Source: Stereum hirsutum FP-91666 SS1
Taxonomy: Eukaryota; Basidiomycota; Agaricomycetes; Russulales; Stereaceae
Assembly (NCBI RefSeq): GCF_000264905.1
Contig: NW_006763139.1
Coordinates: 970,313 to 1,034,312, forward strand
Reading direction: 5' to 3'
DNA length: 64,000 nt
The notes under the pieces are model-generated. The model worked only from the letters and a program-made list of their open reading frames with translations, did no database searches and was not told where the DNA came from. Made by a program: the position numbers and the translations under genes. This document shows, piece by piece, positions 45,240-57,276 of the stretch. Positions within the stretch are counted from its first letter, which is position 1; each line of letters opens with the position of its first letter.

Positions 45240-47392
45240 ATGTCGCCTGCCCTACTTTTCCTACTCCCTCTGCTTGCACCACTACAAAGTCTCGCGCTTG
45301 AGAAGACTCACGGTTTACCGCCATCACTCCTTGACCGATACGTGCCCACGGGCGAAAGCTGGAAATGTCTAGACGGGTCAAAGACAATACCTTGGGCGAA
45401 CGTGAACAACGATTATTGCGACTGTCCTGATGGGAGTGACGAGCCAGGTGTGTAACTACTGCTGTCTTGCATGAGCGTACGGAAGTTGACAAAAGGTAGG
45501 CACCGGTGCCTGTCCGAACACCACGTTCTACTGCAGAAACGAGGGCCACATCGGCGCGAACATACCTAGCTCGAGAGTGAACGATGGGCTCTGCGGTGCG
45601 TACGTCTCCTCAGTTTCTGTCTCGCTCCATGTTACGACTGACTAGTATATGATGACTTGCAGAACCTGAGTGCTGCGATGGGTCTGACGAACCTACTGGT
45701 GTATGTCCGAATGCATGTAAGGAGATCGGCGAGGCTTACAGAGCGAAGACGGAGGCCGAGCGTAAGATTCGCAAAACTGTATGTTCGACTGACTGCTCTA
45801 TCATGCTCCCGAACTTACGTTGCCGAAGGGATCCAAAATCAGGTCAACCTATGTTGCGTTCGCTCAGAAGGAGAAGAAAAGGCTGGAGACCGATATCGCG
45901 AACTCAGAACGCGAAATTACTGCGCGGGAGAAGGAGGTCACTAGGCTGAAAGGTTCGCTATTTCCATCGTTATATTAGACATCTCGCTCAACTTTCGACA
46001 GCCCTTCTCGATCACGAAGAGTCCTTGTCCGCTGCTGCGATAGAACTCCGAAAGACGTCCCGTACGTACATCCAATACACTCTTATGTCTGCCAGTAATA
46101 AGACATATCTCAGCCCTCTACGAATCCCTCATTACACACCACAACGCCCTCAAATCCCTTCAACGTGAATACAAGAGACACCTCGAACGTGAAAGGGCCC
46201 TCGGCGACATCCTGGACAGTCTCCGAAGTGGTTACAATCCCAATTACCAGGACATGGCTGTCCTCGAAGCTGTTCGCGGGTGGGAATACTTTGCCGGTCT
46301 ACCACATATAGGCGAGGAGGAGAAGGCTGAGGAGGAGACGAGCGAAGAGGGCAATGGTGAGAATAACCCAGTCGAGGAACTAGAGGAGGGTGCGTGGACG
46401 GAGGAGCAGCTGCAAAGTGATTTGCCTAAGCTGTTGAAGACGGATCATGTCAGTTTACTTGTCGAGCACGACAAACATATTGGGTCTGGGAGCGCTCAGT
46501 CAGGTGAGCACTTTCCTGCACTATCGTCATACCAGGGCTGCTGTAGCTAATTTTCTCGCCGCAGCGTTCGATGTCAAGGCGTATCTCCCTGATTCCCTCG
46601 CACCACAATATGACTCGCTCAAGAACAGCGTTTCCTCATGGCTCGGTATTGCATCTTCATCTCCCAGTGATGCAACAGGCGGTGCGCGCTCCCCCTTTCC
46701 CACTATTCTGTTCCTTCCATTCTAAAAAGCCTGCAGATATCTCTCAATCGCGCCAAATCTTCAACGACGCTGAACATAGTCTCAAACTTGCGAAAAAGGA
46801 ACTCGAAACCGCGAAGTTCGACCTCGAAGCCCTGTTCGACGTCACTGGCTTCGGTCCTGAGGGCGAATGGAAGAAACTCGACGGTCTGTGTCTCGAGAAG
46901 GATACGGGAGAGTACGTAGTTATTTCATCTCTTCTTGAGCGTGACCGGTGCTCAGCGCGTCTCTACAGCTATACATACGAAGTCTGTCTGTTCGGCGAAG
47001 CTAAACAGAAACCCAACAAAGGCGGCCAAAACTTTAGTCTCGGGTGCGTTTTCTCTCTGTTTATTGACCTGGTCCATCATCCACTTCGCCTCCATTCGTC
47101 TCGTTTCGCGTCGTTGACATATGATCTTTCCTCACTCTATAGCAAATTCTCCTCCTGGCATCCCTCCGCCGCCGAAGGCTCGCCCGAATACTACAGCCAA
47201 CAAGACTACACGAACGGCGCGAAATGTTGGAACGGCCCTCACCGAAGCACGCATCTCCGCCTGAAGTGCGGGACGGAGAATGCGCTGCTGACTATCGCAG
47301 AACTGGAGAAGTGCGAGTACCTGTTTGAAGGAACGAGTCCCGCACTGTGTTTGCCGTTGGAGGACGACGGGAAGAAGAAGGATGAGCTGTGA
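45240..47392 (+). CDS. GTB1: glucosidase II beta subunit
   Basis: The model has ten exons (45240-45447, 45500-45595, 45663-45778, 45829-45952, 46002-46061, 46114-46503, 46565-46681, 46737-46911, 46969-47043, 47143-47392), giving 536 aa. The subunit holds glucosidase II in the ER and recognises mannose, aiding removal of glucose from N-glycans during folding quality control. A signal peptide ([15 protein letters not shown]) is followed by two LDL-receptor-like Cys modules ending CPDGSDEPG and CCDGSDEP, a coiled coil rich in Glu/Lys, an acidic stretch, and the MRH lectin domain ([39 protein letters not shown]). The protein ends in KDEL, a canonical retrieval signal. The open frame upstream of 45240 belongs to the adjacent island and is not part of the protein. 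Confidence 0.95.
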
Positions 47393-48054
47393 AGTGCTTG
47401 CGAGGGATGAGATTTTGAGATGGTGGTACGGAGTTGGTGGCTGTAATTATAGTGGATGTGGATACCTGCTGGAGAGCTGATGGCTACCTAATGAGTTGCA
47501 GTTCGCAATGCTATCGCTCTGTTACTAGACAGGAAGGGGACATCGGACGACAGATTGAACGTATTTATATCCTTCCTTTGGACTCAGCGTCCTGGAAAGG
47601 AATGTGGTGACGACTAATTAGGCCATCGTGCGGATAGGGGCTCGAGCTGTGATCGGCAGGAAGCACCATGCCTAAAGCGTGAATAAAGAGGTCACCTCAA
47701 GGTCGCCTGTGACTGGGGCAATAATTATTTACCTATTCATTGGGCTGCAGAAGAGTGAAAACCCACACTAGTGGACAACTCGCTCTATCTCGTCAAATCT
47801 AAAAATACCGCCGCACTCGTCGTTACGGCCGACATCGCTTCGTCTGTACAGGTCGGACAACGCGGGCAGCAACTGCGATAGAGCATGTCGGAGGAGCAAA
47901 ATGTATATACAAGGAATGGTCCCGGACCACCCCAGGAAGGAGAAGCTACAAGTCATCGATATCTATCTGTACAAGAATGTCCTTTAAATAAAGCAGCGGT
48001 AGCTCAATGTCCTGTAGCCTAACACTAAGCTTTGGTGACGCTGAAAAGGACGTC
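47393..48054. other. convergent intergenic region
   Basis: 662 bp between two 3' ends. Nothing beyond probable 3' UTR sequence is seen. Confidence 0.5.
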
Positions 48055-49140
48055 CTAGACCTTCTCGTCTGCGCGGTAGTACGCGGGTGCCTTATCGTCA
48101 AGGTAGAGTGGGATGCCGTCGTTAACTGCCATACCGTTGGGTCCGTTGAGGGGGAATGTGGAGGCGGCGTTGGACTGGTAGTACGCGGGTGCCTTCTCGT
48201 CGATGGGCGCATTGATCCACTGTGAGTGAATGGATATGTGAGTTAGAAGCGCTGCGGATACGGAATCAGTAGTTGTCACTGACTGATGGTAGGTATGCAG
48301 CGGGGTGGAAGTTAGATGGGTGGCTCGCGGGAAGGGAAAGTATCAACTCCTAGATACATACGCAACACACGCTTGAGTTAGCATTCCAAAGATACTGAAC
48401 ACAGCGGGGGGAAACACATACCGCTTGCGTACTGAACACGCCTGGCATATTAACCTTCCACACCGGAATGAACTCCCCCTGCCCCTTGACTCTCACGTCA
48501 TCGTGTCCCCACCTCCGAACCATCGAGTCAACTCTCTTCTGACCGATCCTCTTCCACAGGAATAAGGGGACGAAGAAGATGAGGCAGACCCCAACGAAGA
48601 CACCGAGGGAAGCGACTCTAGCCTGGAAGAAGGGACCCTCTTCGCGACGATTGAAGATGTCATCAGGATCCCTGAGCGAGTTGAAGATCAGACGGTAGGC
48701 GACGGCAGGAACGGCGATGGATGCGCTATGTAGATGAAACAAAATGATGTCAAACGTTGTGGGGTGATCAAGGAGAGAGGCGGTTACTCACATCACTCCC
48801 ATGATCAACCAGATAGCTTCGAAGATAGGGCGGTGGTACTGGGCACACATTCTGTTGAGTGTGAACAGACGACTCGCCCAGGAATCGGGAGACACCTTCA
48901 AACAACAATATCAACGTGAACGTTATTGGTGAGCATAACAATATGAGCACTGACATGTCCGGATAGCTCCATGGGCATCATAGGCGGAGGCTGGTTGCGA
49001 CGCAGATACTGTAAGACGACCAGCTGTTCAGCCCATATTATTACTACCAAGTCTCATGTAGAACAACCTACAAAAGTGATTGAGTGCGCATTCTTCTCAG
49101 CGACCGCGGGGTCACGCGGGGTATTGCCGAAAAACATCAT
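48055..49140 (-). CDS. two-pass membrane protein of unknown function with twin KAPAYY motifs
   Basis: The model has six exons on the minus strand (49140-49072, 49023-48955, 48895-48792, 48725-48422, 48349-48284, 48219-48055), giving 258 aa. Two hydrophobic spans are predicted: IFEAIWLIMGVIASIAVPAV (about residues 70-90) and VASLGVFVGVCLIFFVPLFL (about 120-140). A basic cytosolic-type segment follows (KRIGQKRVDSMVRRW). The C-terminal tail contains the same short motif twice: IDEKAPAYY and LDDKAPAYY, about 35 residues apart. Splice phases fit throughout; the fifth exon was chosen because it joins NFHPAAYLPS to WINAPID without a frame break. An extra exon in the 48350-48421 interval (YLWNANS) is possible. 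I do not recognise the family. Two ATGs lie in tandem at the start. Confidence 0.75.
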
Positions 49141-49686
49141 CTTGGAGAGCGACTGAGGTACAAGTTCAAAGCGTGAAGCAGCGAGTCGAGGTGAAGAGAT
49201 AGAGGCCGGCTCGAGATTGACAAGGAGTGAATTGAAAAGGTGAGGAGAGAAAAGAGAGATTGACCAGCCTGGGTCGGTAGAAGAGGGTACACAAGAGAAG
49301 AAAGGAAAGAAAGGGTCGGGGAGGAAGACAAGCTCCTAGCAAGTCGTTGGCAAGTCCGCTGAGCAACGAATTCGATAAACCACATCACACCCCTTTTGGC
49401 AGGAGGTTCACACGCATCAAGCGTGCAGTCGGATGTGGCGCCAGTTGTTCTTAGCTGCCTCAGTTGCCTCCGAGTTCTTTGAGCTCGCTTTATTTGTTTG
49501 TATAACAGTCATAGAAAAAGCGGATAATCTACGTCTCATGGCCTCCGACACTACGAATTCTTGGCTGTAATAAGGCCCACCATTGTATGTGCGGGCCACA
49601 GTGGCGGGAGGTAAGATCGAAACGGCGAAGGCCGAGAGAGTAAAGACCCTAACCCGAACGAGCCCGATTCACAATTCTGAATCTGA
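49141..49686. promoter_or_regulatory. divergent promoter region, membrane protein / ICP55
   Basis: 546 bp separate the two start codons. The left part is GA-rich on the plus strand, which is a pyrimidine tract upstream of the minus-strand gene. No clear TATA box is seen. Confidence 0.45.
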
Positions 49687-52078
49687 ATGCGGCCATCAAC
49701 TTCAAACGCGACGCGACGGATTGCCCGTACTGGCTCTGTCCCTGTCCGTCACACCCTCTCGCCGCTATCCAATCCATGCCGTCTACGACTGTCACGAACA
49801 TATGCAACGGAGGCTGAGCCCTCTATGATTCACGTCGCAAAACCATCTCTTTTTGGCCAACCGACATTCCACAGTCATCCTCACCTCGGTGTGTATGATG
49901 TCCCTTGTTCTGGTGGTATGATAATATCTCGAAAGTCTAACACTGTTTTTGATTGAAGTGAAGCCTGATGAAACTACGCCTGGAATACCGGCGCAGGACT
50001 ATGAGAGAAGACGCTCAGAGCTCATGCAAGGCTTACCGAACGGAAGCTTGGTTGTATCTGTGGCAGCCCAGGTGAAGTATATGAGTGCTGGTAGGTCTAG
50101 TCAAGCTGCATTCCCCGTTATAGATGCTGAATCGTTTAATCTGATCTGCTCGTCCTCAGGCATTTTGTGAGTTCGTTTTCAATTGATGTTCAGACCTACG
50201 GTTGACATGTTCATATGTGAAGCTACAAGTTCCGGCAGGCATCGGACTTCTGGTACTTGACTGGCTTCGAGGAGCCAGACTCTGCTGTTGTGCTAGGTGC
50301 GCACTGCGTCTTATCATCTCTGTACTCAGCCTAACTTTCCCCACAGAGAAGAACAATAGTCCTCGAGGCTACCGCATGATTCTTTTTTGCACCGGCAAAG
50401 ACCCCGCCAAAGAGAAGTGGGAGGGCGCCAAAACTCGCTTCGACGATGTCGTAACAATCTTTGGTGCCGACGAAGGCCGTCCCATCGAATCGTTTACCGA
50501 GGAACTCAAACATCTTGTGTCTTCGAGCTCACAAGTCTATGTCGATCTACCGCCGTCAACGTCGAGACGTCATGCACACGGCATGAAGTCTTTCCTGAAG
50601 TTTCTTGCCAGTTCCAGTAGCGCAAAAGCAGATTATGAGAGCGTTATGGAGGGCCTGTCCGCGACGAAGAGAAAGCCTCTTGCGCCGATTGTGGGGAAGA
50701 TGAGGGCCATCAAGAGTAAGTTCGAACAGGGTGTATTAAAAGCTGCAGCCGATATCAGCTCAAGAGGTCATACGAAGGTGAGCTTCCCTTGGCTCCTACA
50801 TATTCCATATCTTTCCTGGCCCCCTTCGTTGTTTATTGATTTCTAGCATAGATAATGCGCCTCTCAGAGCCGGGTCTGTCCGAGGCAGACCTTGCTGCTC
50901 ACTTCGAGTACATTTGTGCGCGCGGAGGGTCACAAAGGCCGGCTTATGTACCAGTAGTAGCTTCTGGGTGTGTCATTGTGTTTCCATTCGAACTTAGTCA
51001 CTTGCTCACTTCTTTTATACGTTCAGCGCCAACGCACTCATTATCCATTACACGCAAAACGATCATATTGTTCGAGACGGCGAACTCGTCTTAGTCGACG
51101 CGGGTTGCGAGTATAAGTGAGCAATCATCACTGCGAACCTACATGGATCATGCCTTTAATATACTTGACATCCCGTAGCGGCTACGCGTCCGATATAAGT
51201 GCGTTCCTCCTTTCTCCTTCCTTACCCCAAATAGTTCTTAACGTCTCCTCTCAGCTCGCACCTTCCCCGCCAACGGCAAATTCACACCCGCCCAACACGA
51301 ACTTTACTCCGCCCTTCTCTCAGCCCAAAAGTCTCTCGTCCAGCTGTCTACCGCCTCCACAGGGTTTTCACTCAACGACCTGCACCGACGTTCTGTTGAG
51401 GTCCTTCGAGAGGAGTTGAAGCAAATAGGGTTTGATTTGGGATGGCAAGGGGGCGTCTTGGAGCGAGTGCTTTACCCGCACTATCTCGCTCATCCAGTCG
51501 GCATTGGTATGTATTCTAGTGTCGGTTATGTTGTGCACTATTGAACTAAGTCCGACGTTTCAGATCTGCATGAGGGAGGGACCGTGGACAGGCGTGAACC
51601 GTAAGTTTGTTTCATTCTTCAATGAACAAAATGTTTTACTGAACACCGCAACAATCAGGTTGAAAGAAGGCATGGTGATCACCATTGAACCAGGTTTGTT
51701 CATTTCCTTCGTCTGAACCCATGAAACGTCTGGCTGACTGAGTGCCACTATCCATCTGTGGCCCCTCAGGAGTCTACGTCCCGGCAGATCCATCATTTCC
51801 AAAGCACTTCCATGGCATGGGCATCCGCATCGAAGTCAGCGTCCTTCCTCTTTGCCGCCCTGACCTGCGACTGACTCTTTTTGCTCCCTGATTGAAGGAC
51901 GAGGTCCTCGTTGGCCAGGATGACCCCGTAGTCCTGAGTGCGGCAGCTCCCAAGGAGGTATTGTGCTTCTTTCATCCTACGACTTTACATATTCGTCTCG
52001 TGCTGATATTTTTCACGCAACTAGATCGTCGACATCGAGGGAGCCTGCCAAGGCCTCTTGGGCTTGGAGTCCTTCTAA
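49687..52078 (+). CDS. ICP55: mitochondrial intermediate-cleaving aminopeptidase (Icp55/XPNPEP3)
   Basis: The model has 14 exons: 49687-49888, 49959-50090, 50160-50166, 50223-50296, 50347-50777, 50852-50967, 51027-51116, 51179-51198, 51255-51506, 51564-51600, 51659-51693, 51770-51834, 51898-51957 and 52025-52078, giving 524 aa. The enzyme removes one residue from the N-terminus of imported mitochondrial precursors after MPP cleavage. The first 45 residues are rich in Arg/Ser and end in RLSRTYATEA, a good presequence. The pita-bread fold carries the full dinuclear metal set: Asp in VDAG, Asp in SDIT, His in HPVG, Glu in IEPG and Glu in IEDEV. The N-domain shows FYKFRQASDFWYLTGFEEPD. The 7-nt third exon is required to form the conserved GIFY and keeps frame. 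Confidence 0.94.
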
Positions 52079-52464
52079 ATTCACCATTTAGAGCTTGGAT
52101 GCTCGGAAACCAGTGCACATCTCATTGTACATATCCGCAACAATTGTAACACTCTACGCATCTATCGCATTCGAACGAAACATCAAATGATGGCACATTA
52201 CAACAAACTGTCGGCAAAAAGTTTTGTTTGGATCTACAAGCAAGTGAGACACAGTACACATTTATGGTGATAAGCATTTCTTCCCCTGATAGACATTGAT
52301 TATGAAAGTGTAAGAGAAAGGTCTAAGCGAGTAAGACATAAGGAGATGAAGTATTTGAGCGTGTATATGACGATATAACGAGCTTCCTGTATTTCGAGAA
52401 AGTCTCCACTATCGAAGTATTGTATGAGCGGAAATATGCGTCGAACGTATTCCGATTCATGCAC
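52079..52464. other. convergent intergenic region
   Basis: 386 bp, AT-rich, between the 3' ends of ICP55 and the permease gene. No gene is seen. Confidence 0.5.
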
Positions 52465-54902
52465 CTAATCGTCGTTCACGTAGACGCCCTCATCGCTCGC
52501 CGGTGGGAACCCATCGGTTTCGCGTAGAGCGGCGTTGATCTGCTCCTGGCGCAGCCACTTCTCGGCGGGAGTGAAGTACCAGGAGAGGATGGCGAAGACG
52601 GTGACCGCGCCAAAGATGACACAGGCGAAGTTGAAGGACTCGGAGTCAACCGGGAAGTAGAATGGGGAGATCATGACCTATACATTCGCGTGACTATTAG
52701 TTCGAGGTTGACCGAGAGATATAGCCAGGGCTTACAGCGAAGACGAGTCCATTGAACAACGCCGTGGCCAGGTAGAACGGCAGACGAAGCTTTCCGAGAT
52801 AGAAATACGAGTTCTTGAAGCTGTTCGGCGTCATCGTGAGGCGCAACAAGCCGATCAAACCGTACGCGGCGATGGTAGGCACTCCTCCGGCGGACACGAG
52901 GGAAGTGAATGCAACTTGACTGGGGAGGATGGTGCAAAGCAGAACTGCGCCAAAGACGAACATGACTGTAACGGCGTTCTTGGGCTGTCCATGGCTGTCC
53001 ACCCGACCGATCCATCCCGAGAGAGGGAGGACGCCATCACGAGCCACGGCGAAAATAAGACGCGAGGCGGCGACTACGGCAATACTTGTGTTCTGCAAGG
53101 AGTGAAGATGAGTGAAAATGCGGCTGACGGGTAGAGAAAATCACAAACCATGATGAGACCGATGATGGCGATGACGGTCATGAAAATGCTAGGTCCTTTG
53201 CCAAGGGCCATGGCATAAATTTGAACGAAAGGTTGCGGGGCGTCGAGTGCAAAAAGCGTGTCGAGGTCGGGTGTGCAGAACAAGAATAGGATCGTGGTGG
53301 CAAATCCAAGTACGCCCGTCGCGATGGCAGAAGAAACAATACCACGACCAGCAACAACACTATGGCGTAGAAGCAAAATGTCAGGAGCTGGCGATGACGG
53401 CAGACACAGTGATGATCACGTACCTAGCATTCTTCGTCTCTTCCGCGATGTGCCCGGACGCATCGAAACCAGTCAGGGTTCCGGCCGTGAAAAGGCTTAG
53501 GAGTGGTCCGTTAGCAGAGAGATCTATGCCGAGATCACGACACCACTCACAAGGACAGAATCCAGTTCCAACCCGCAGGAGCCCCTGTGCCGTTATCTAG
53601 GAGGAGGGTCAATGATACGATACAACGTTCTAGATGACTTCATGACATACAGGTCAAAGTGAATACATCCTTCGCTGACCGAAATCCGTAGGTGTTGTGT
53701 ACACCGATGGGCAGCCAGATCAAGCAGAGGAAGAAGTCGAGCATCATAAGACCGACGGAAAACTTGAAAACAGCCGAATACATCCTCGGCGGAAGGTAGT
53801 TGATAGCGATGGAGATGACGAGCATCCCCTCAGAGATAGCCCAGATGACTGCTCTCCACTTCACGTTCGTATTGTCCATGTTGCCGGGAAACTCGATCTC
53901 CCAGACGTTGAGTTGAGAGACGATGTAATTTGCGGTCGACTAGATGGAGCCCAATCAGGTTGAATTGTGATGGTACAAGAGAGGTGAAACCTACTTGACA
54001 GTTACTGGCGGTGAAAGTCATCCATGCAGTGGTCGACCACCAAGCGACCAAGAAACCGAAGAATCTGGCGTACTTGGGACCGGCACTCTCAGCAGTCCAA
54101 ATATAGATGGAACCACTAAGAGGTAACGCCGAACAGATCTCCGCGAGTACAAAGGCTGTGATGAACATGAAGACCATCGTGATGATGTACGAAGACCTGT
54201 TGGCTGAGTTAGATCGACGGAAGAAGACATTGATGTTTGGTTGTACCATATCGCCGCAGGTCCACCCGCTAGGAGTCCCAAAAAGATCGCCGACCTGTGA
54301 AATAAGTTGAGCAGAGGGATAAAGGTAGGAAACGGTGTGCGACCGTACCTAACACCACCAATGAAATTCAGAGCACAGAAACTTGCTGCGAAGCTTTCTA
54401 CAAGATGCCAGCTACGATGGAGTTGCTGCAAGGCATTCGTTAAAACGTGATATTGAATACGCTACGACTACATACCTGCGTGTATCCGAGGTGTTGCTAA
54501 TGATTAAAGAACGTCAGTACGCTGCATTCACTCCCTCCGAAGAGAGGAGGGAGAAAAGAAGTAAGTGTGACACTGGGGGCTTCCCTACGCAGGTCTGAGC
54601 GCTGATCAGGTTCAAGCGGTATAATCTCAATCCCTGCCGCCTGCAAAGCACCATCGCCAAGACGAGTCGAATAAACGACCGCCCGACGACAATGATTGCA
54701 CGAACGAACAAGGATACCCGCAGCCATTCCAGTTTACACCACTAGAAATCGACGTTACCGATTGAACGATAATGGCTCAGCAGTCTCATTGCCTGGTTGG
54801 TCCGTCCCTTCAGCTGCCCGACTTCGATATTACCAGCTGAATTTCATCCTTGTCCATGGTCGATGCATCGTCTTTGCTGCTGTGAATAGAAAAGGCGGAC
54901 AT
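52465..54902 (-). CDS. APC-family amino acid permease (GABA/choline permease-like)
   Basis: The model has 12 exons on the minus strand: 54902-54834, 54640-54572, 54496-54476, 54425-54349, 54294-54247, 54196-53995, 53939-53651, 53596-53551, 53495-53424, 53359-53149, 53092-52736 and 52677-52465, giving 557 aa. Hallmarks are LHRSWHLVESFAASFCALNF before span 1, GGPAAIW, ALPLSGSIYIWTAE, the span-6 to span-8 signature TLTGFDASGHIAEETKNAS, and RDGVLPLSGW. About 12 spans are predicted. The group includes Uga4 and other fungal permeases for GABA, choline or polyamines, at the plasma or vacuolar membrane; the substrate is not predictable. The first exon starts at an ATG 193 bp upstream of exon 2; the alternative of starting inside the intron (54727) gives a less typical N-terminus. 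One exon is 21 nt. Confidence 0.9.
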
Positions 54903-55604
54903 ATCGACGGCTTCGGGAGAGAACGTAAGAGAGCAAAGCGGAAAGAAGTTCGAGTCAGCCGCCGAAATTTGTGTACCTGCTCGGTGATAGCCGAAAGCTT
55001 TGAACACCGCTGGTGCCTCTCCACCTCGCCGCTGCCGCACGACTGAGGTTCGTACTAGCCATACTTCCTGCCGCTGGAATTCTACTTTGACTCGGGTAGG
55101 TGACTTACCTTTATACTCCGGCACAGAGATATTTGTTTTATACCCCCTCCTTCTGAAACTCACAGATACTTAGTGCAGCCAAGTACTCTTGCGCCAGTTT
55201 CAGCGACTCTGCTATGTATGCTGGTATGTGTATGAGACTTTCGCTCCTGCAGGCTTCCTCCACCTGTTGTTGTGGTGGTAAATTAGCGGGCACAAAGCGG
55301 GCATAAACCGAAGCAAAGAATATACCCTTCATGAAGCAACGTTATGGACATATCGTAGATCCTTCATTCTTTGATAACACGCTAGCGTCGCTGCGTGACT
55401 AATTTCAGTCATACAACACTAGAGAGCTCGGTTTTCCGTCTCTATCATCTCTCATCAAGTTCTGAGCCCTCATTCTCACTCAGTCATTTCTGCACAGGGT
55501 CGAGCGGAAACAAGAAAAAACATGATGAGCGAGATCCTGTCCAGAAAACAATTAGATAGGATAGGGTGTATTAACTAACCTCCCATATATCCATCCCTTA
55601 GACT
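54903..55604. other. intergenic region
   Basis: 702 bp holding the permease promoter and the 3' flank of the F-box gene. No conserved ORF. Confidence 0.5.
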
Positions 55605-56966
55605 TTACTGCCAGTGAGCACTCCGCTCGCCCCACACGAATCCTTCTGCCACCATGCCTTGTACCCGAGTCCACTGCTCCGGAGCAGCTTGTCGTATATG
55701 GCTCCGCTGATGCCACCCGGTCCATTCGCTCTCGATGTAACACCGTTCGAGACGCTCAACCCGAGAACCATCCGCATTCGACGCATCGGTAGGCAGGCGC
55801 CACCTGGACTCGACCATGGCGATCGCTTTCGACCAAAATGCTTCTAACTCTCCTCGATCAACATGGAACCTCGTGAAGTCCTCCGGACGAAGGTTGGACA
55901 TACCGCCCACGACGATGACTTTCAATCGCGTGTTACGGCCGGACTGCAGGACGCCCGACGAGGAGAACCGTAGAGTGAGAGCGGAGATGATGGGAACAGT
56001 TATAATCATGCCGTACAAGGTAAGGTGCATCAAGTTGGGGACGCAATCGAGGATGGTGATGAGCTCGGGGGTAGACATCAATGCGTTACGTAGGTTCAGG
56101 CTTGTCAGCGTTTCTGAACAGTGCGAAAGCATGGCGTGCAGTGGGCCGCACAAGCCGCGAAGCGTAGACGACGGGCTCGTATAGATTTCGAGGTTCAGTT
56201 CCCGAAGACTCGTCGCGAATAGGAGTGGAAGGAGAGTTCTGTAAGCGGAGCCTACATTCCAACCTCTCCACGTCATGGATAGTCGCTTCAGATGCGGCAT
56301 GAAAAGCGATGAAACGTCGGTCTCATGTTCATCTTCGAATCGTCTTTGTATGTGATGAAAGCTGAGGGAATGGAGCTCGCCGCACTGAGATATGGCCCGT
56401 ACGAAGGGGAGAATGCGGTCGATGAAACCGACGGAGAGGTTGCGTAGAGTCGACGATTGCTGTAGGGAGTGCATGAGAGGGTTTGTTGCAATACTGTCAA
56501 ACGCTAGTGTAGAGCTAGCCAAGACTTTGATGCTGACGAGCATTGGCGTAGCTTTGAGTGACATCCTAGCCAGTGCGTCGTAGCTGGGAATATGCAGATC
56601 GACAGTGTGCCATCTATGTGCATGCTCGTATAGAATGCTGAGGTACTCTTTGACGAGCGCGGTGGGTCCTTGGAGGTCGGTATAACGAAAGGAGAAAGGA
56701 AGTGAAGAGGACAAGGCGATGCATCTCCTTACTGTGAGCAGTAGCGGTTCTGCCGTTTCTCGATCGTGAAAACCAGATAGAGAAGGGAGGATCAGGTTCG
56801 ACCACAATTCTGGGCTATCGTAGACAACATCGCGCCATTCATGGCAGATTTGTGTCAAGAGAATAGGCGCTGATTTCGGCTCAAGACGTATCAGTCCACC
56901 AAGCGACTCATCCCTAGCGCAAAACAGGAAGATGCTGCGAACGAGTTCTGTTGGAAGAGTGTTCAT
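55605..56966 (-). CDS. F-box protein with leucine-rich-like C-terminus
   Basis: This is a single exon of 453 aa. The N-terminus begins directly with the F-box: LPTELVRSIFLFCA, then LLTQICHEWRDVVYDSPELWSNL. The rest is an irregular series of leucine-rich segments (for example LRNLSVGF, LHSLSFHHI, LKRLSMTWRGW, LRELNLEIY, LTSLNLRNAL, LMHLTLYGM). This is the architecture of the expanded agaricomycete F-box families that supply substrates to SCF ubiquitin ligases. It is clearly different from the F-box protein at 18839-20939 and is intronless. The substrate is unknown. The frame is intact and the start is the first ATG. Confidence 0.9.
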   Translation of the reverse strand: MNTLPTELVRSIFLFCARDESLGGLIRLEPKSAPILLTQICHEWRDVVYDSPELWSNLILPSLSGFHDRETAEPLLLTVRRCIALSSSLPFSFRYTDLQGPTALVKEYLSILYEHAHRWHTVDLHIPSYDALARMSLKATPMLVSIKVLASSTLAFDSIATNPLMHSLQQSSTLRNLSVGFIDRILPFVRAISQCGELHSLSFHHIQRRFEDEHETDVSSLFMPHLKRLSMTWRGWNVGSAYRTLLPLLFATSLRELNLEIYTSPSSTLRGLCGPLHAMLSHCSETLTSLNLRNALMSTPELITILDCVPNLMHLTLYGMIITVPIISALTLRFSSSGVLQSGRNTRLKVIVVGGMSNLRPEDFTRFHVDRGELEAFWSKAIAMVESRWRLPTDASNADGSRVERLERCYIESEWTGWHQRSHIRQAAPEQWTRVQGMVAEGFVWGERSAHWQ

Positions 56967-57276
56967 GGCGAGGTTGTCAGACTACTTATCATCCCTGCTG
57001 ACTCGTGATCGACTGAACAAACCGTGAAGTTAGGACGGTATCGATTAGGTTCTGTTATATTGAAAGAACATGCCTAGAGGGAAACCAGGACCAAGTCGAG
57101 CGAGAATGTATAGACCACTAGGATTTGATATTGTGTCACTGCGTCCACAAAGCAACTGGACGAGGTGTGGCGCTGATGTGGTTCACTGCTTATGTAAGTG
57201 TCGGAGTTCGAAAGCGTACTTGTCGTCAGTGCGCTGAGCAGCAGTATTCCCGACATCGACGACCAGGCCGACAACA
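56967..57276. promoter_or_regulatory. divergent promoter region, F-box / RPS25
   Basis: 310 bp between two divergent start codons; it must hold both promoters and the 5' leader of RPS25. No clear TATA box is seen. Confidence 0.45.

Noticed and set aside
44642..45241. 199-codon minus-strand ORF across the island edge
   Set aside because: It spans the composition boundary between the CpG-depleted island and normal DNA, so it is a chance frame.
54572..54727. Permease start at 54727
   Set aside because: The first 29 residues are unlike permease N-termini, and a clean upstream exon (54902-54834) joins in phase at GCGGCAGGG.
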